Assembly (NCBI GenBank): GCA_022703485.1
Contig: JAKLDO010000020.1
Coordinates: 1-42,810, forward strand
Direction: 5' to 3'
From: a bacterium
Lineage (GTDB): Bacteria > UBP6 > UBA1177
DNA: 42,810 bases
Shown: piece after piece, positions 1 to 8,986 of the stretch
Numbering within the stretch: the stretch's first letter is position 1
How the letters are laid out: each line of letters begins with the position of its first letter
Program-made: the position numbers and the translations under genes
The notes under the pieces: model-generated
The model's database searches: none
Seen by the model: the letters and a program-made list of their open reading frames with translations, nothing else
Told to the model about the DNA's origin: nothing

Positions 1-1
1 T

Positions 2-452
<451 letters not shown>

Positions 453-459
453 TAGTTTA

Positions 460-780
460 TCACTTTCCACAGAACTTTTCGACTGAGATGCCAAGGAGCG
501 ATCCGAGGACAGTGGTCATGATGAATATGGGAATGAGGCTGAACGGTTCCTGCCAGCCGATGAGAATCGCGGCAGGGGTCAGGACTGCAAAAGAGACTGT
601 CTGTCCTTTCAGATATCCCGCCATTTTCAGGTCGGTCACGGTCAGAAGAAATCCGACGATGACCCACATTGAAAACGCGGAAATATCCGCATCGACCGGC
701 AGGTCCTGAAATATCATCGGAACGACATCGATGATGCCGGCACAGGCTCCGAGAAGCATTCCTTTAAAATGTCTGTTCAT
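460..780 (-). CDS. Small hydrophobic membrane protein (106 aa)
   Basis: This protein is mostly hydrophobic, with about three to four predicted membrane segments (around residues 5-22, 33-52, 62-78 and 80-98) and a short basic tail ending EKFCGK. I start it at the ATG at 780, because AAGGAGGAG lies a few bases upstream. An in-frame start further upstream would overlap the preceding gene and has no such site. It lies 13 bp after another small membrane protein (794-1180) and is last in the four-gene minus-strand run that begins with the ATPase at 3114. I recognise no family. Its coupling to the neighbouring membrane protein suggests the two act together. Confidence 0.7.
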   Translation of the reverse strand: MNRHFKGMLLGACAGIIDVVPMIFQDLPVDADISAFSMWVIVGFLLTVTDLKMAGYLKGQTVSFAVLTPAAILIGWQEPFSLIPIFIMTTVLGSLLGISVEKFCGK

Positions 781-793
781 TCCGGCTCCTCCT

Positions 794-1180
794 TCAATTT
801 CCCGTTTCTCTGAGGATAAGTGCGGCGATGAAGGCTTCAAGCAGGCTCAGCGGTATCGCAAGGTAGAAGATGCCTGCGGGAAGCACTCCGAGGTTGTAGA
901 TGACCATCCACATCATTACAAATCCTGTTATCCATGCGAGAAATGCCGCTTGTATGAATGTGAATTTCCTGAGGAATACCGAAATGACTATTGCAAAGAC
1001 GAGAGACCAGAGCATCCAAACGGCTCCGTTCACAGGTCCAGAGGGAAAATCAAGCCCGAGACTTTTGTAATGCTCCGTCCAGAACCGTTTAAGCAGAAAT
1101 TCATTCCTTAAAAACTCGGAAAATCCTATCCACAGTGCCGCAACTGCCACCGGAAGCACTTTCGCTTTAAGCCATTTCAT
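794..1180 (-). CDS. Small membrane protein (128 aa)
   Basis: A short N-terminal hydrophobic segment (residues 6-22), a polar stretch with several aromatic and charged residues (23-50) and three further membrane segments to the C-terminus give a likely four-helix inner-membrane protein. GAGGTG lies just before the ATG at 1180. The start is only three bases downstream of the stop of the transglutaminase-like gene, so translation is probably coupled. The family is not recognised. Together with the 106-aa membrane protein it may form a small membrane complex. This is inferred only from gene order. Confidence 0.7.
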   Translation of the reverse strand: MKWLKAKVLPVAVAALWIGFSEFLRNEFLLKRFWTEHYKSLGLDFPSGPVNGAVWMLWSLVFAIVISVFLRKFTFIQAAFLAWITGFVMMWMVIYNLGVLPAGIFYLAIPLSLLEAFIAALILRETGN

Positions 1181-1183
1181 ATG

Positions 1184-1813
1184 TCACCTCTTAAATGGTT
1201 TGAACAACCCATCCGGATCTGATGTCATGAAACACGCTTTGACCAGATCAGGGTCTGCCTTATGCAGTTTCTTTCTTATGTTTTCAGGAACAAGCGGAAA
1301 ATGTTTTGCCGCAGTGAGAGCGTCTCCGATAGGCGCATCAAGGTTTTCATCAGTCGTCATCCAGTTGATCTTATCAAATTTTTTCATATTTACGGGAAGT
1401 GAATAACCGGTCAGCGATTTATCACCCAGAGTGTTGAAATACATCTCGAAATAGCTCATGACAAGCTCTCGAATTGTCCGGTATACAGGCTCACGGTACC
1501 TGAGCACCGTCGTATTCGACTTCGCGACAGCACCCCACAAACCATCTTTTTTAAAAACCGCTATCACATGATCATCGTCATTTTCAGCACTGAGGTCGAC
1601 AACCTGCGGCTCATACCCCATGAACTTGAAAACAGCCGCGGCGAAATATGCCCCTTCCGCACAGTGGGCGCTCTTTCTTTTCATCACAAAATACGGCGAC
1701 TGGCATATCTTGTGGGTTGAGTACGGAATTGAGTTCAAAAAAACCTGAATATCATTAGGGTTTTTAAACTGTTTTGCAAACTCTGCTAATTCTATGATAT
1801 TTCCAGAAGCCAT
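1184..1813 (-). CDS. Transglutaminase-like (papain-fold) cytosolic protein
   Basis: The 209-aa product has no signal peptide. Its core resembles bacterial transglutaminase-like folds: Cys51 in SAHCAEGA at the start of a helix, His82 in DDDHVIAVF on the following strand, and a polar strand GLWGAVAKSN that could supply the third residue. In such families the Cys-His pair performs thiol-dependent acyl transfer or peptide cleavage. The substrate here is unknown. AGGAGG lies about 11 bases before the ATG at 1813. The start lies inside the 3' end of the ATPase gene (22-bp overlap), so the two are almost certainly cotranscribed and translationally coupled. Confidence in the gene is high; the family call is moderate. 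Confidence 0.65.
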   Translation of the reverse strand: MASGNIIELAEFAKQFKNPNDIQVFLNSIPYSTHKICQSPYFVMKRKSAHCAEGAYFAAAVFKFMGYEPQVVDLSAENDDDHVIAVFKKDGLWGAVAKSNTTVLRYREPVYRTIRELVMSYFEMYFNTLGDKSLTGYSLPVNMKKFDKINWMTTDENLDAPIGDALTAAKHFPLVPENIRKKLHKADPDLVKACFMTSDPDGLFKPFKR

Positions 1814-3114
1814 TTAATAATGTTCCTCCTCTCTATTTTTATGCCGGAATATTCAATTGTTTTTTCATCCGTGTCTGTTGAAAGAAACACATGTCTTCCG
1901 TTTGAAACATACCTGTCAATTGAAACAAAAGAGCTCAGCTCTCTATCCTTATTGTTTTCATTTAATGTTGTCGCCACCTGATAATTTATGACCGATCTAT
2001 CCCGTGCTGTTATAATAAAATCTATTTCTTTGCCGGACTCATTCTGTCCGAAATTGATCTGATCCGCTTCTCTTTTAAGCTTTAGAAACACTGCATTTTC
2101 AAGAAGTCTTGAATATATCTGGAAATACCCGCCATAAAAAGCCGGGAACCCCGTATCAACTGAATAAAACTTTTTAATTGTGCTGAAAACCCGACTCTGC
2201 TTATATTCAAGTTTTTCAAGCGTATACATCGCAAAAGTCTTTATAATAAAATCCACATAATTTGCCACAGTATCTGTTTTCACTTCATATCCGGCAGTTT
2301 TTAGATGTGCCGAAAGCCTTGCATAACTGGTGATATTTCCAGTTCCGATAAAAAGATATTTTATTATCTGCTCAATGACAGCCGGCTGTCTGACATTAAA
2401 ACGATTCACAACATCATCCAGAACAACTTTACTAAGCACTCCTTCAAGATAACTCTGTTTTGCTTTTTCAGTCGTTATTGAAACAAGTTCCGGCAATCCT
2501 CCGAAATTCAGATATTCTCCGAACAAGGCGTTGATCTTATTAATATTTTCAAAATAATCATTTTCGTTTTTCACCTCTAAACCTCTGATCAGAACGAACT
2601 CTTTAAAATCAAACGGCAGAATTTCTATTTCCACAAACCTTCCTGCAAGATTTGAACCGAGTTCTGACGACAGCAGTTCAGAATTGGAACCGGTCAGAAT
2701 TATTTCGATATTGCGATATTTTTCATAAATTGTACGGACAAATTTGTCCCAGTCTTTTACAAGCTGAATTTCATCAAGAACTATCAGTCTTTTTCCTTCA
2801 TCAGCGATTTCATTCATAAATAGCTGAAACACTTCATCAAGTAGTGATGCGTTGTTTACTTGTGCAAGCTGATAATCCTCGAAATTAAGATAGAGTACAT
2901 TCTTTCTTTCTATCTTTTTCATGGCGATCAGTTGCGAAATTGTTTTCTGAACCAGAAATGATTTGCCGCTTCTTCTGAATCCGGTAACGATCTTAATAGG
3001 TCTTGAACCCATAAGCTCAAACAGCTCCGCCTGATATGAACGGAATATCCCTTCAGTTTGGGCAACTATTCTCTGCCACTCTAAAATAATCGGAAAAAGA
3101 ATTGATTTATCCAT
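1792..3114 (-). CDS. AAA-family ATPase with DUF4143 C-terminal domain
   Basis: The N-terminal ATPase domain (about residues 25-200) has a Walker A motif GFRRSGKS at 45-52, a Walker B strand ending IVLDEIQLV, and the typical sensor stretch LTGSNSELLSSELGSNLAGR followed by LPFDFKEF. The C-terminal half matches the DUF4143 layout, with a nuclease-like ending (KEIDFII, then NYQV). Family members are widespread predicted ATPases of unclear function, often suspected of roles in mobile elements or defence. I prefer the ATG at 3114, preceded by GGGGAG at six bases, over the ATG 15 bases upstream, which has no good site. It is first in the operon and lies behind a near-consensus promoter. It is paralogous in architecture to the gene at 4705. 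Confidence 0.88.
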   Translation of the reverse strand: MDKSILFPIILEWQRIVAQTEGIFRSYQAELFELMGSRPIKIVTGFRRSGKSFLVQKTISQLIAMKKIERKNVLYLNFEDYQLAQVNNASLLDEVFQLFMNEIADEGKRLIVLDEIQLVKDWDKFVRTIYEKYRNIEIILTGSNSELLSSELGSNLAGRFVEIEILPFDFKEFVLIRGLEVKNENDYFENINKINALFGEYLNFGGLPELVSITTEKAKQSYLEGVLSKVVLDDVVNRFNVRQPAVIEQIIKYLFIGTGNITSYARLSAHLKTAGYEVKTDTVANYVDFIIKTFAMYTLEKLEYKQSRVFSTIKKFYSVDTGFPAFYGGYFQIYSRLLENAVFLKLKREADQINFGQNESGKEIDFIITARDRSVINYQVATTLNENNKDRELSSFVSIDRYVSNGRHVFLSTDTDEKTIEYSGIKIERRNIIKWLLEIS

Positions 3115-3146
3115 TTTCGCTCCCCACAAAGTGGAATCTCGATCGG

Positions 3147-3175
3147 TTTATACACTTTATGAAGTAGAGTGTCAA
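3147..3175 (-). promoter_or_regulatory. Sigma-70-like promoter of the ATPase operon
   Basis: On the minus strand, TTGACA (3175-3170) and TATAAA (3152-3147) are separated by exactly 17 bp. The expected transcription start is near 3140, giving a leader of about 26 nt before the ATG at 3114. The -35 box is perfect and the -10 box has one mismatch. This also supports the downstream start choice. Confidence 0.75.
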
Positions 3176-3228
3176 GGATTTATCCTTTCCATCTTTGGCT
3201 TTGTACAGCTTTTTCCTTCATTTTCACC

Positions 3229-4002
3229 TCATACCTCAGCTATCTTAAATATCATCTGAACTATGCTGAAAAATATCACTGTCATAAGAATATACCTTAA
3301 AACCGTGGAAGATGTCATTTTATTGATTTTCGCCCCGAACCGGGCGGCAATTACAGAACCCAGTATCACAGGGATCACAAGAATGAGATCGACCTGAAGT
3401 GATGCTATCTTGCCGATCGCACCTGCGACAGCACCAATAAAAATAATGCCAAGACTCGTGCCCATCGTTATTTTAAGCGCTATCTTCTGAACATAGGTCA
3501 TGAAAGGCATTAATATGAAACCCCCGCCGACACCGACCATCCCGGAAACTGCGCCCGTGACAGCTCCGGCAATTATGCATTGAACCTTGTTTATACTTAT
3601 ATTTTCAACAGGACCAGCCTCACTTTTAAGCTTTTTGTCGAATAAAAATGTGAAAAAAGCAAGCGAAACGATCCCTGTAAAAACATACATAAGAACAATG
3701 TTCTCGAAATATTTAGAGGCGTAAGAACCCGCAAGAGCCGAAAATCCCATCGGAATTCCGATATAGATAAGAGCCGGAAAATGTACCGACCTGTTCTTTC
3801 TGTGAGCGATCATCCCCGAAAAAGAGGCGAAAAGAACCTGTATCATAGAAAGACCGGCGACCGCCTTCATCGAAAGTTCCCCTAATCCGAAAACCGGAGG
3901 GATGGTCAGCATCAGCGGGATCATGACAACCGCTCCTCCCAGACCGAGCAGGCCCGAAAGAAAGCCGCCTAAAACGCTTAGCAGAAACAGAAGAACTATC
4001 AT
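3229..4002 (-). CDS. TauE/SafE family sulfite exporter-like permease
   Basis: This 257-aa integral membrane protein has about eight segments in two related halves. Each half begins with the family's Gly-rich signature: GGFLSGLLGLGGA near residue 12 and GAVSGMVGVGGGF near residue 153, both followed by a Pro-containing helix (MIPLM, LMPFM). Families of this type move small organosulfur anions or sulfite across the inner membrane. The real substrate cannot be told from sequence. The ATG at 4002 starts directly into the first helix, and only a weak AGGGTG lies about 12 bases upstream. It is transcribed away from the YaiI-like gene. The next minus-strand gene has its own promoter, so this gene is probably monocistronic. 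Confidence 0.85.
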   Translation of the reverse strand: MIVLLFLLSVLGGFLSGLLGLGGAVVMIPLMLTIPPVFGLGELSMKAVAGLSMIQVLFASFSGMIAHRKNRSVHFPALIYIGIPMGFSALAGSYASKYFENIVLMYVFTGIVSLAFFTFLFDKKLKSEAGPVENISINKVQCIIAGAVTGAVSGMVGVGGGFILMPFMTYVQKIALKITMGTSLGIIFIGAVAGAIGKIASLQVDLILVIPVILGSVIAARFGAKINKMTSSTVLRYILMTVIFFSIVQMIFKIAEV

Positions 4003-4146
4003 AATAACGCCGTCACCCTGATTAAAAAATAAAAACTCTCTGTCTTTTTATTACTTTTTCAGCATTTTTGAAAGTTTTACTGCGTTCCGAGGCTTCTTGC
4101 CTTTAATAACCGTTGTGTTAAAGTTCAGCTGTTTTTGAGAGGTTTC

Positions 4147-4590
4147 ATGAAAATATATGTCGATGCGGATGCCTGTCCTGCCGTGATACTTGATATACTG
4201 TCAAGGGCGGTGTTCAGAAAGAAAATATACATGGTGCTTGTCGCGAACAGGCTTAGAACGGGCAACTTCTCTCAATTTGTGAGTGCGATAACCGTTCCGG
4301 GAGGTCCCGATGTCGCTGATGATAAGATCGTCGAGCTCATGGAAGCCGGAGATCTCGTAATTACCGCTGATATTCCGCTTGCTTCAAGAGTCGTCGAAAA
4401 AAAAGGCTTTGCGCTCAATCCGCGCGGAGAGTTCTATACTGAAGAGAACATCAGAGCTCGGCTGTCGATGAGAAATTTCATGGATGAACTCCGTGGATCA
4501 GGTGTTGACACAGGCGGACCCGCATCACTTAACAACAAGCATAAACAGCAGTTCTCTCAGGCACTTGACAAGTTCCTGGCAAAGTATTAA
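4147..4590 (+). CDS. yaiI: YaiI/YqxD family protein (UPF0178, DUF188)
   Basis: The protein opens with the family hallmark MKIYVDADACPA. It continues with a conserved strand carrying VITADIPLASRVVEKKG and then NPRGEFYTEENI, which are typical of this PIN-like fold. Its length (147 aa) fits the family, whose biochemical role is not established, although the acidic residues resemble nuclease active sites. I place the start at the ATG at 4147, four bases after GAGAGG, rather than at the ATG 12 bases earlier, because the hallmark begins there. The gene is followed by the tandem hairpin repeat at 4603-4666. Confidence 0.9.
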   Translation: MKIYVDADACPAVILDILSRAVFRKKIYMVLVANRLRTGNFSQFVSAITVPGGPDVADDKIVELMEAGDLVITADIPLASRVVEKKGFALNPRGEFYTEENIRARLSMRNFMDELRGSGVDTGGPASLNNKHKQQFSQALDKFLAKY

Positions 4591-4602
4591 ATATCATAGA
4601 CA

Positions 4603-4666
4603 CGAGTTTTTTTGCCTTGAGTAGAAAAAACTCGCGAGTTTTTTTGCCTTGAGTAGAAAAAACTCG
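4603..4666. repeat. Two perfect tandem copies of a 32-bp hairpin sequence
   Basis: Copy 1 (4603-4634) and copy 2 (4635-4666) are identical and directly adjacent. Each is itself an inverted repeat: arms CGAGTTTTTT and AAAAAACTCG form a perfect 10-bp stem around a 12-nt loop (TGCCTTGAGTAG). No T-tract follows beyond the stem, so it is not a classical terminator, though it could still act as one in either direction. Copy 2 overlaps the -35 region of a promoter for the downstream ATPase. Confidence 0.9.
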
Positions 4667-4672
4667 TATAAT
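4644..4672 (+). promoter_or_regulatory. Promoter of second ATPase, embedded in the hairpin repeat
   Basis: TTGCCT (4644-4649) lies in the loop region of repeat copy 2. TATAAT (4667-4672) begins at the base after the repeat ends, with a 17-bp spacer. The expected start is near 4679, about 26 nt before the ATG at 4705. The -10 box is perfect. The -35 box matches three or four of six positions. Confidence 0.6.
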
Positions 4673-4704
4673 GAACTAACTCACTGATTTTAGGAGCAAT
4701 TTAT

Positions 4705-5817
4705 ATGTCTGAAAGATTGCTTGTTTCTCAGGTTAAAAAAGACCTCGAAAAGAAGATGGTTTTTATCGGAGGAGCTCGTCAGGTCGGAAAGACCACTCTT
4801 GCAAAATCTCTGCTTGACAGATCAGGAGCGTATCTTAACTGGGACATTGCTGAACACAGGGAAATGATACTGAAAGGCGAGATCCCGGTTTCTGAAATGA
4901 CCGTTTTTGATGAACTTCATAAATATAAGAACTGGCGTCAGTATCTTAAAGGGATATTCGACCGTTTCGGAAACACCAGAAAGATCCTTGTAACAGGTAG
5001 CGCCCGTCTTGATTATTACAGGCATGGCGGTGATTCACTTCAGGGAAGATACCATTATCTTCGAATGTTCCCTCTTTCTGTCGCAGAATTAAAGTTAAGC
5101 AATCATGATGATTTAATTACCCTTTTTAATCTCGGAGGATTTCCTGAGCCTTTTTTCTCAGGTTCTGAGACCGAAGCAAGAAGGTGGTCAAGAGAGTACA
5201 GGGCAAGACTTATTCAGGAAGATATTGTATCTCTGGAAAATACGACCGAACTACAGAAAATAGAGCTGATGATGCTCAGACTTCCGGAACTTGTCGGATC
5301 GCCGCTTTCAATAAATTCTCTGCGCGAAGACCTCAATGTGAGTCACAAAGCTGTTACAAACTGGATTGAAATACTTGAGCGGCTTTATGCGGTTTTCCGT
5401 ATTCCGCCAGTTGAAAGCAATCTTCTTAGAGCTGTAAAGAAAGAACAGAAACATTATCATTATGACTGGACTCTTGTTAAAGATGAAAGCCTCCGTTTTG
5501 AAAATATGGTTGCTGTGCATCTCCTGAAATGGGTAAGCTGGCAGGCCGATGCGTTCGGTCGCGAAGTTGAACTTCGCTATTTCAGAGACATTGATAAAAG
5601 AGAAGTCGATTTTGTCGTTATTGAAAACGGCAAGCCCATTTTTTGTGTTGAATGCAAACTGAAAGATACTTCCATTTCAAAGCATATGCTTTATTTCATT
5701 AACAAATTCCCTGAATGCAAAGCCTGGCAGATAACACTTTCCGATCCGTTAGACTCAATTACAAAAGAAGGGATCAGGATCGCACCAGCAGTTACATTTT
5801 TAAAAGAACTGGTTTAA
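4705..5817 (+). CDS. AAA-family ATPase with DUF4143 C-terminal domain (370 aa)
   Basis: Walker A is GARQVGKT at residues 23-30 and the Walker B strand ends TVFDELHKY. The sensor segment is ILVTGSARLDYYRHGGDSLQ, and the stretch RMFPLSVAEL follows, as usual in this family. A helical DUF4143 region contains a winged-helix-like segment near residue 200. The C-terminal nuclease-like motif is KREVDFVV, then FCVECKL (a D-ExK arrangement of PD-(D/E)xK type). It is shorter than the ATPase at 1792-3114 and only distantly related to it. AGGAG lies nine bases before the ATG. The YjbQ-like gene follows after 12 bp and is likely cotranscribed. The function is unproven. Confidence 0.88.
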   Translation: MSERLLVSQVKKDLEKKMVFIGGARQVGKTTLAKSLLDRSGAYLNWDIAEHREMILKGEIPVSEMTVFDELHKYKNWRQYLKGIFDRFGNTRKILVTGSARLDYYRHGGDSLQGRYHYLRMFPLSVAELKLSNHDDLITLFNLGGFPEPFFSGSETEARRWSREYRARLIQEDIVSLENTTELQKIELMMLRLPELVGSPLSINSLREDLNVSHKAVTNWIEILERLYAVFRIPPVESNLLRAVKKEQKHYHYDWTLVKDESLRFENMVAVHLLKWVSWQADAFGREVELRYFRDIDKREVDFVVIENGKPIFCVECKLKDTSISKHMLYFINKFPECKAWQITLSDPLDSITKEGIRIAPAVTFLKELV

Positions 5818-5829
5818 AAGGAGCCACCT

Positions 5830-6222
5830 ATGCTTTTCCAATTTGAAATAAGGACATCAGCAAGGACGCAGATGATCGACATGACAGGCGAAATCTCAAA
5901 GATCGTTTCGGAAAGCGGAATAAAAGACGGTCTTGCCGTGATACACATACCGCACACCACCGCAGCGGTAACGATCAATGAAAATGCCGACCCCGATGTT
6001 CAGAAGGATATGACAAAGTTCATGGACAGACTGATACCGCACGAGAACTGGTTCGCCCACTCGGAAGGCAATAGCGACAGCCACATTAAATCATCACTTT
6101 TCGGATGCTCTCAGACAGTCATCATTGAAAAAGGACGGCTGGTGCTCGGCACATGGCAGGGAATCTATTTCTGTGAATTCGACGGACCCAGATCAAGAAA
6201 AGTGTTTGTGAAAGTGATTTAG
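5830..6222 (+). CDS. yjbQ: YjbQ family protein (UPF0047; secondary thiamine-phosphate synthase-like)
   Basis: The 130-aa length and the motif order fit the family throughout: HIPHTTAAVTINENADPDV, then FAHSEGNSDSHIKSSLFG, then LGTWQGIYFCEFDGPR near the C-terminus. The conserved His and Glu residues form the family's metal-binding or active site. Some members show weak thiamine-phosphate synthase activity, but the physiological role is unsettled. AAGGAG lies about seven bases before the ATG. It follows the ATPase by 12 bp. It converges with the lipoprotein at 6236 with only 13 bp between stops and no visible terminator hairpin. Confidence 0.92.
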   Translation: MLFQFEIRTSARTQMIDMTGEISKIVSESGIKDGLAVIHIPHTTAAVTINENADPDVQKDMTKFMDRLIPHENWFAHSEGNSDSHIKSSLFGCSQTVIIEKGRLVLGTWQGIYFCEFDGPRSRKVFVKVI

Positions 6223-6235
6223 AATATTACAAAAT

Positions 6236-8482
6236 TTATAAACACTCTTCTAAGGTAATTTTCTGATTTTCTTCTGAAATATTAATGTCAATATTTAACA
6301 GGTCTCCAGTTTCATTTATTATCCAGTTTTTCTTTTTTTCATAAGTTCTTTTTGATAATAAAATCCCTGTTTTTGAATATATTTCTAAAGATTTATCGCA
6401 GAAAACATAGACATTGCCTGTCTGCTCATGAGCTGATACATCGCAAAGGTTTTCGGTATCTTTCTGCGTGGTTTTTTTAAACAAACCTTTTTCATCAAAA
6501 TAGCCGAACACGATCGAAGGCTGATCAAACCCCGCTTCTGGATTTTCATCAGAACTTCCGCACGCCAGCCACATCGGGTCAACAGTGGAGAAAGCGGCAT
6601 AAAGAGTTCCGTCACTGTCAAAAAGCGTCCCTCCTTTTCTTGCAAAGGAATTATATTCGCCAAAATTAAAAACCTTACCCTCATCAACCGGATCAACAGG
6701 CAATGTCAGCAAATACAATTTATCGTACCGGACAGGAAAGTTAAAAACATCACAATGCAAGTCACCTTCAATATGTACATGATAGGAAACAACATAGCTT
6801 TTTTTATCAGGGGAAAGCACTATATCGTTTAACTGATTGAAAGAAATCTGTTTTTCCCATGATGAAACTGACCCGGCACTTCCGGATTGATCAAATCTGT
6901 GAACACTTGTTTTGTCGTCAAAAAACCATAATTCAACAACCTTTTCATTTTTTTTGATAAAGTGGGTGAAATCCTTTTTTGTCTTAAAAGAATGCGAAAT
7001 GATCTCGGAAAGATCTTCATTTAGAAACGAAAGTTTCAATTCATAGGTGTTCTCAGATCCTGCAGGAAGAATGCTTTTATATACGGCAACATATCCTGAA
7101 TCAGTTTTAATTATTTCCTTACCGGACTCATCCCGGCTTGTTCCTGAAATTTTAATTTCATAGCTATCTTCATCAAAAAGCAATCGACCTGTGAAAATAT
7201 CGTATAGCCCCTTATTTTCCTGATCTCCGAAAGAATATGTGATGCTACCGTTTATAAAAAGCTGTTCATTGTCTTTATCATAAAAAAATCCGCCTGTTTC
7301 TAACTTGTCTTTTCTATATAAATAAAGAGCGTTCTCTGAAATCAGCCTGCCGTCATTTTCAAAAATCACTATATAAGGATAGATCGCAAGATCTATCAGA
7401 AAAAAATGTCCTGAACCGTTTATAAAAGACTGTGCCCCGTTGATATAATGCAAAAACGATAAAGATGAGATGTCTTTGGAATTGGAATCATCACTGAGAT
7501 CAAAAGACCTGACAAACATATTTTTGGAACTCTGATAAACAATATTTACGCTTAAATCATCAGATGGTACTATATCTATAATAACTTCTGGAACATCGGC
7601 AGTTGTTTGAAAAGAACCGTCTGATTTGAATCGGAAAATATGGGATTCATTGTCTACACGATATGATTCAAAGTAGGTTTTTTCAACATTAATTACTGCG
7701 ACCGCTTCATCCTCATAACATTTGAATAAATCGAATTTAATGTTGAATTCCACACTGATTTCTTCTCCCTTAAAATAATTGGCTGTATTATCGTTTTCAA
7801 TCACATATCCATATATACTATTTTCAACAGCAAAAAACAGATATACCTTCTCATTACAATACCTGGCTATTCCGTAAGAGTTTTCTTCCGGTTTTTCATA
7901 AATAACTGTGTTTTGCAATTCAAGGTTCTCATCATAAAAACTGATTTCGCCTGCGTTAGTGTCATAAACCTCGACCAATGCATTGTTAAAAGCAACCTCA
8001 CCTGTGTATATCTGTAGATCCGTTTTCTTTGCTTTTTTGATCGAACTCAGCCATTTCTCATATTTTTTATTTTCAAAGTAAATAATTATTGAATCATCCT
8101 CAACATTCAGGATTTTATGAGAAATATGATCGATCTCCATTAACGGATTATCGACTGAAAATTGTGAAAGAACCTCCATAGACTCCGAATAATGAAAAAC
8201 TGTCCAGGTTTGTTCGGTCTTATCAAGTATAAAGAAATCTTCACTTTTGCCAGAGAAAAACACAACACCAGTACTTTCAGTTTTAATTGGATCCTGAATT
8301 TCTATTTCTATTTCCTTGGAACTGCATACTAAATCAATTATTTCCGCATCATTAATTGTTTCTTCATCAACATAAAAATCCGCATCACTATCCGGCAGCT
8401 GCTCACCTGTCCGGGAATTTACGCAACTGGATAAAAACAATCCCGCTAAACAGGAAAATACTGTAAATACAATGCTTTTCAT
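6236..8482 (-). CDS. Large lipoprotein (748 aa), beta-rich, unknown function
   Basis: The N-terminus is a lipoprotein signal peptide ending LFLSSC, with the lipid Cys at about residue 20, then an acidic stretch (DSDADFYVDEE). The rest is rich in beta-strand-like sequence with repeated aromatic and Gly turns, Asn and Asp. It reads like an irregular beta-propeller or stacked-strand protein, but no family motif is clear. GAGG lies about seven bases before the ATG at 8482. It lies 27 bp after the glutathione peroxidase gene and is the last gene in the long minus-strand run. It has no repeat spacer of the Thr-Gly type. The family is not recognised. Confidence 0.75.
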   Translation of the reverse strand: MKSIVFTVFSCLAGLFLSSCVNSRTGEQLPDSDADFYVDEETINDAEIIDLVCSSKEIEIEIQDPIKTESTGVVFFSGKSEDFFILDKTEQTWTVFHYSESMEVLSQFSVDNPLMEIDHISHKILNVEDDSIIIYFENKKYEKWLSSIKKAKKTDLQIYTGEVAFNNALVEVYDTNAGEISFYDENLELQNTVIYEKPEENSYGIARYCNEKVYLFFAVENSIYGYVIENDNTANYFKGEEISVEFNIKFDLFKCYEDEAVAVINVEKTYFESYRVDNESHIFRFKSDGSFQTTADVPEVIIDIVPSDDLSVNIVYQSSKNMFVRSFDLSDDSNSKDISSLSFLHYINGAQSFINGSGHFFLIDLAIYPYIVIFENDGRLISENALYLYRKDKLETGGFFYDKDNEQLFINGSITYSFGDQENKGLYDIFTGRLLFDEDSYEIKISGTSRDESGKEIIKTDSGYVAVYKSILPAGSENTYELKLSFLNEDLSEIISHSFKTKKDFTHFIKKNEKVVELWFFDDKTSVHRFDQSGSAGSVSSWEKQISFNQLNDIVLSPDKKSYVVSYHVHIEGDLHCDVFNFPVRYDKLYLLTLPVDPVDEGKVFNFGEYNSFARKGGTLFDSDGTLYAAFSTVDPMWLACGSSDENPEAGFDQPSIVFGYFDEKGLFKKTTQKDTENLCDVSAHEQTGNVYVFCDKSLEIYSKTGILLSKRTYEKKKNWIINETGDLLNIDINISEENQKITLEECL

Positions 8483-8509
8483 TCAAAACCTCAAAAAAAC
8501 TGCTGAAAT

Positions 8510-8986
8510 CTATACTAATTCCAAAATATCTTCTTCAATTTTCTCAGGAGTTGTCGCGGGAGCGAATCTTTTTACCGGTTTTCCGGTTCTATCAATAAGA
8601 AATTTTGTGAAATTCCACTTTATCATCTCTCCGATCATTCCGGGAAGCTCTTTTTTGAGATATTTGTAAAGCGGATGAGCGAACATGCCGTTAACTTTGA
8701 TCTTTTCGAACATCTGGAATGTGACACCGTAATTTATCATGCAGCCGTTGATTATGTCGCTTGCAGTTCCCGGCTCCTGATTTGCAAACTGGTTGCAAGG
8801 AAATCCTAGTATTTCAAATCCTTTATCTTTGTACTTTTCATAAAGCTTTTCAAGGCCTTCGAACTGCGGAGTGAATCCGCACTTGCTTGCAGTGTTCACG
8901 ATCAGGACGACCTTCCCGCGGTACTGCTCCATTGAGATCTCTTTTCCCTGCAGTGTAGTTGCTTTGAAATTGTAAAACTCTGACAT
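8510..8986 (-). CDS. Glutathione peroxidase family thiol peroxidase (Cys type)
   Basis: The 158-aa protein carries the family core [11 protein letters not shown], with catalytic Cys36 in place of selenocysteine. It also has the [12 protein letters not shown] loop supplying the active-site Gln, and [11 protein letters not shown], which holds the conserved Trp and Asn. Enzymes of this type reduce peroxides, usually with thioredoxin in bacteria. There is no signal peptide, so it is probably cytosolic. Its ATG at 8986 overlaps the stop codon of the upstream beta-protein gene by one base (TGATG), so it is translated by coupling. Finding it in a run of envelope genes is unusual. Confidence 0.93.
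   Translation of the reverse strand: MSEFYNFKATTLQGKEISMEQYRGKVVLIVNTASKCGFTPQFEGLEKLYEKYKDKGFEILGFPCNQFANQEPGTASDIINGCMINYGVTFQMFEKIKVNGMFAHPLYKYLKKELPGMIGEMIKWNFTKFLIDRTGKPVKRFAPATTPEKIEEDILELV

Noticed and set aside
4603-4666. Rho-independent terminator pair
   Set aside because: The stems are A/T-rich with no following T-tract, and the second copy carries a promoter -35 box; kept as a repeat instead.
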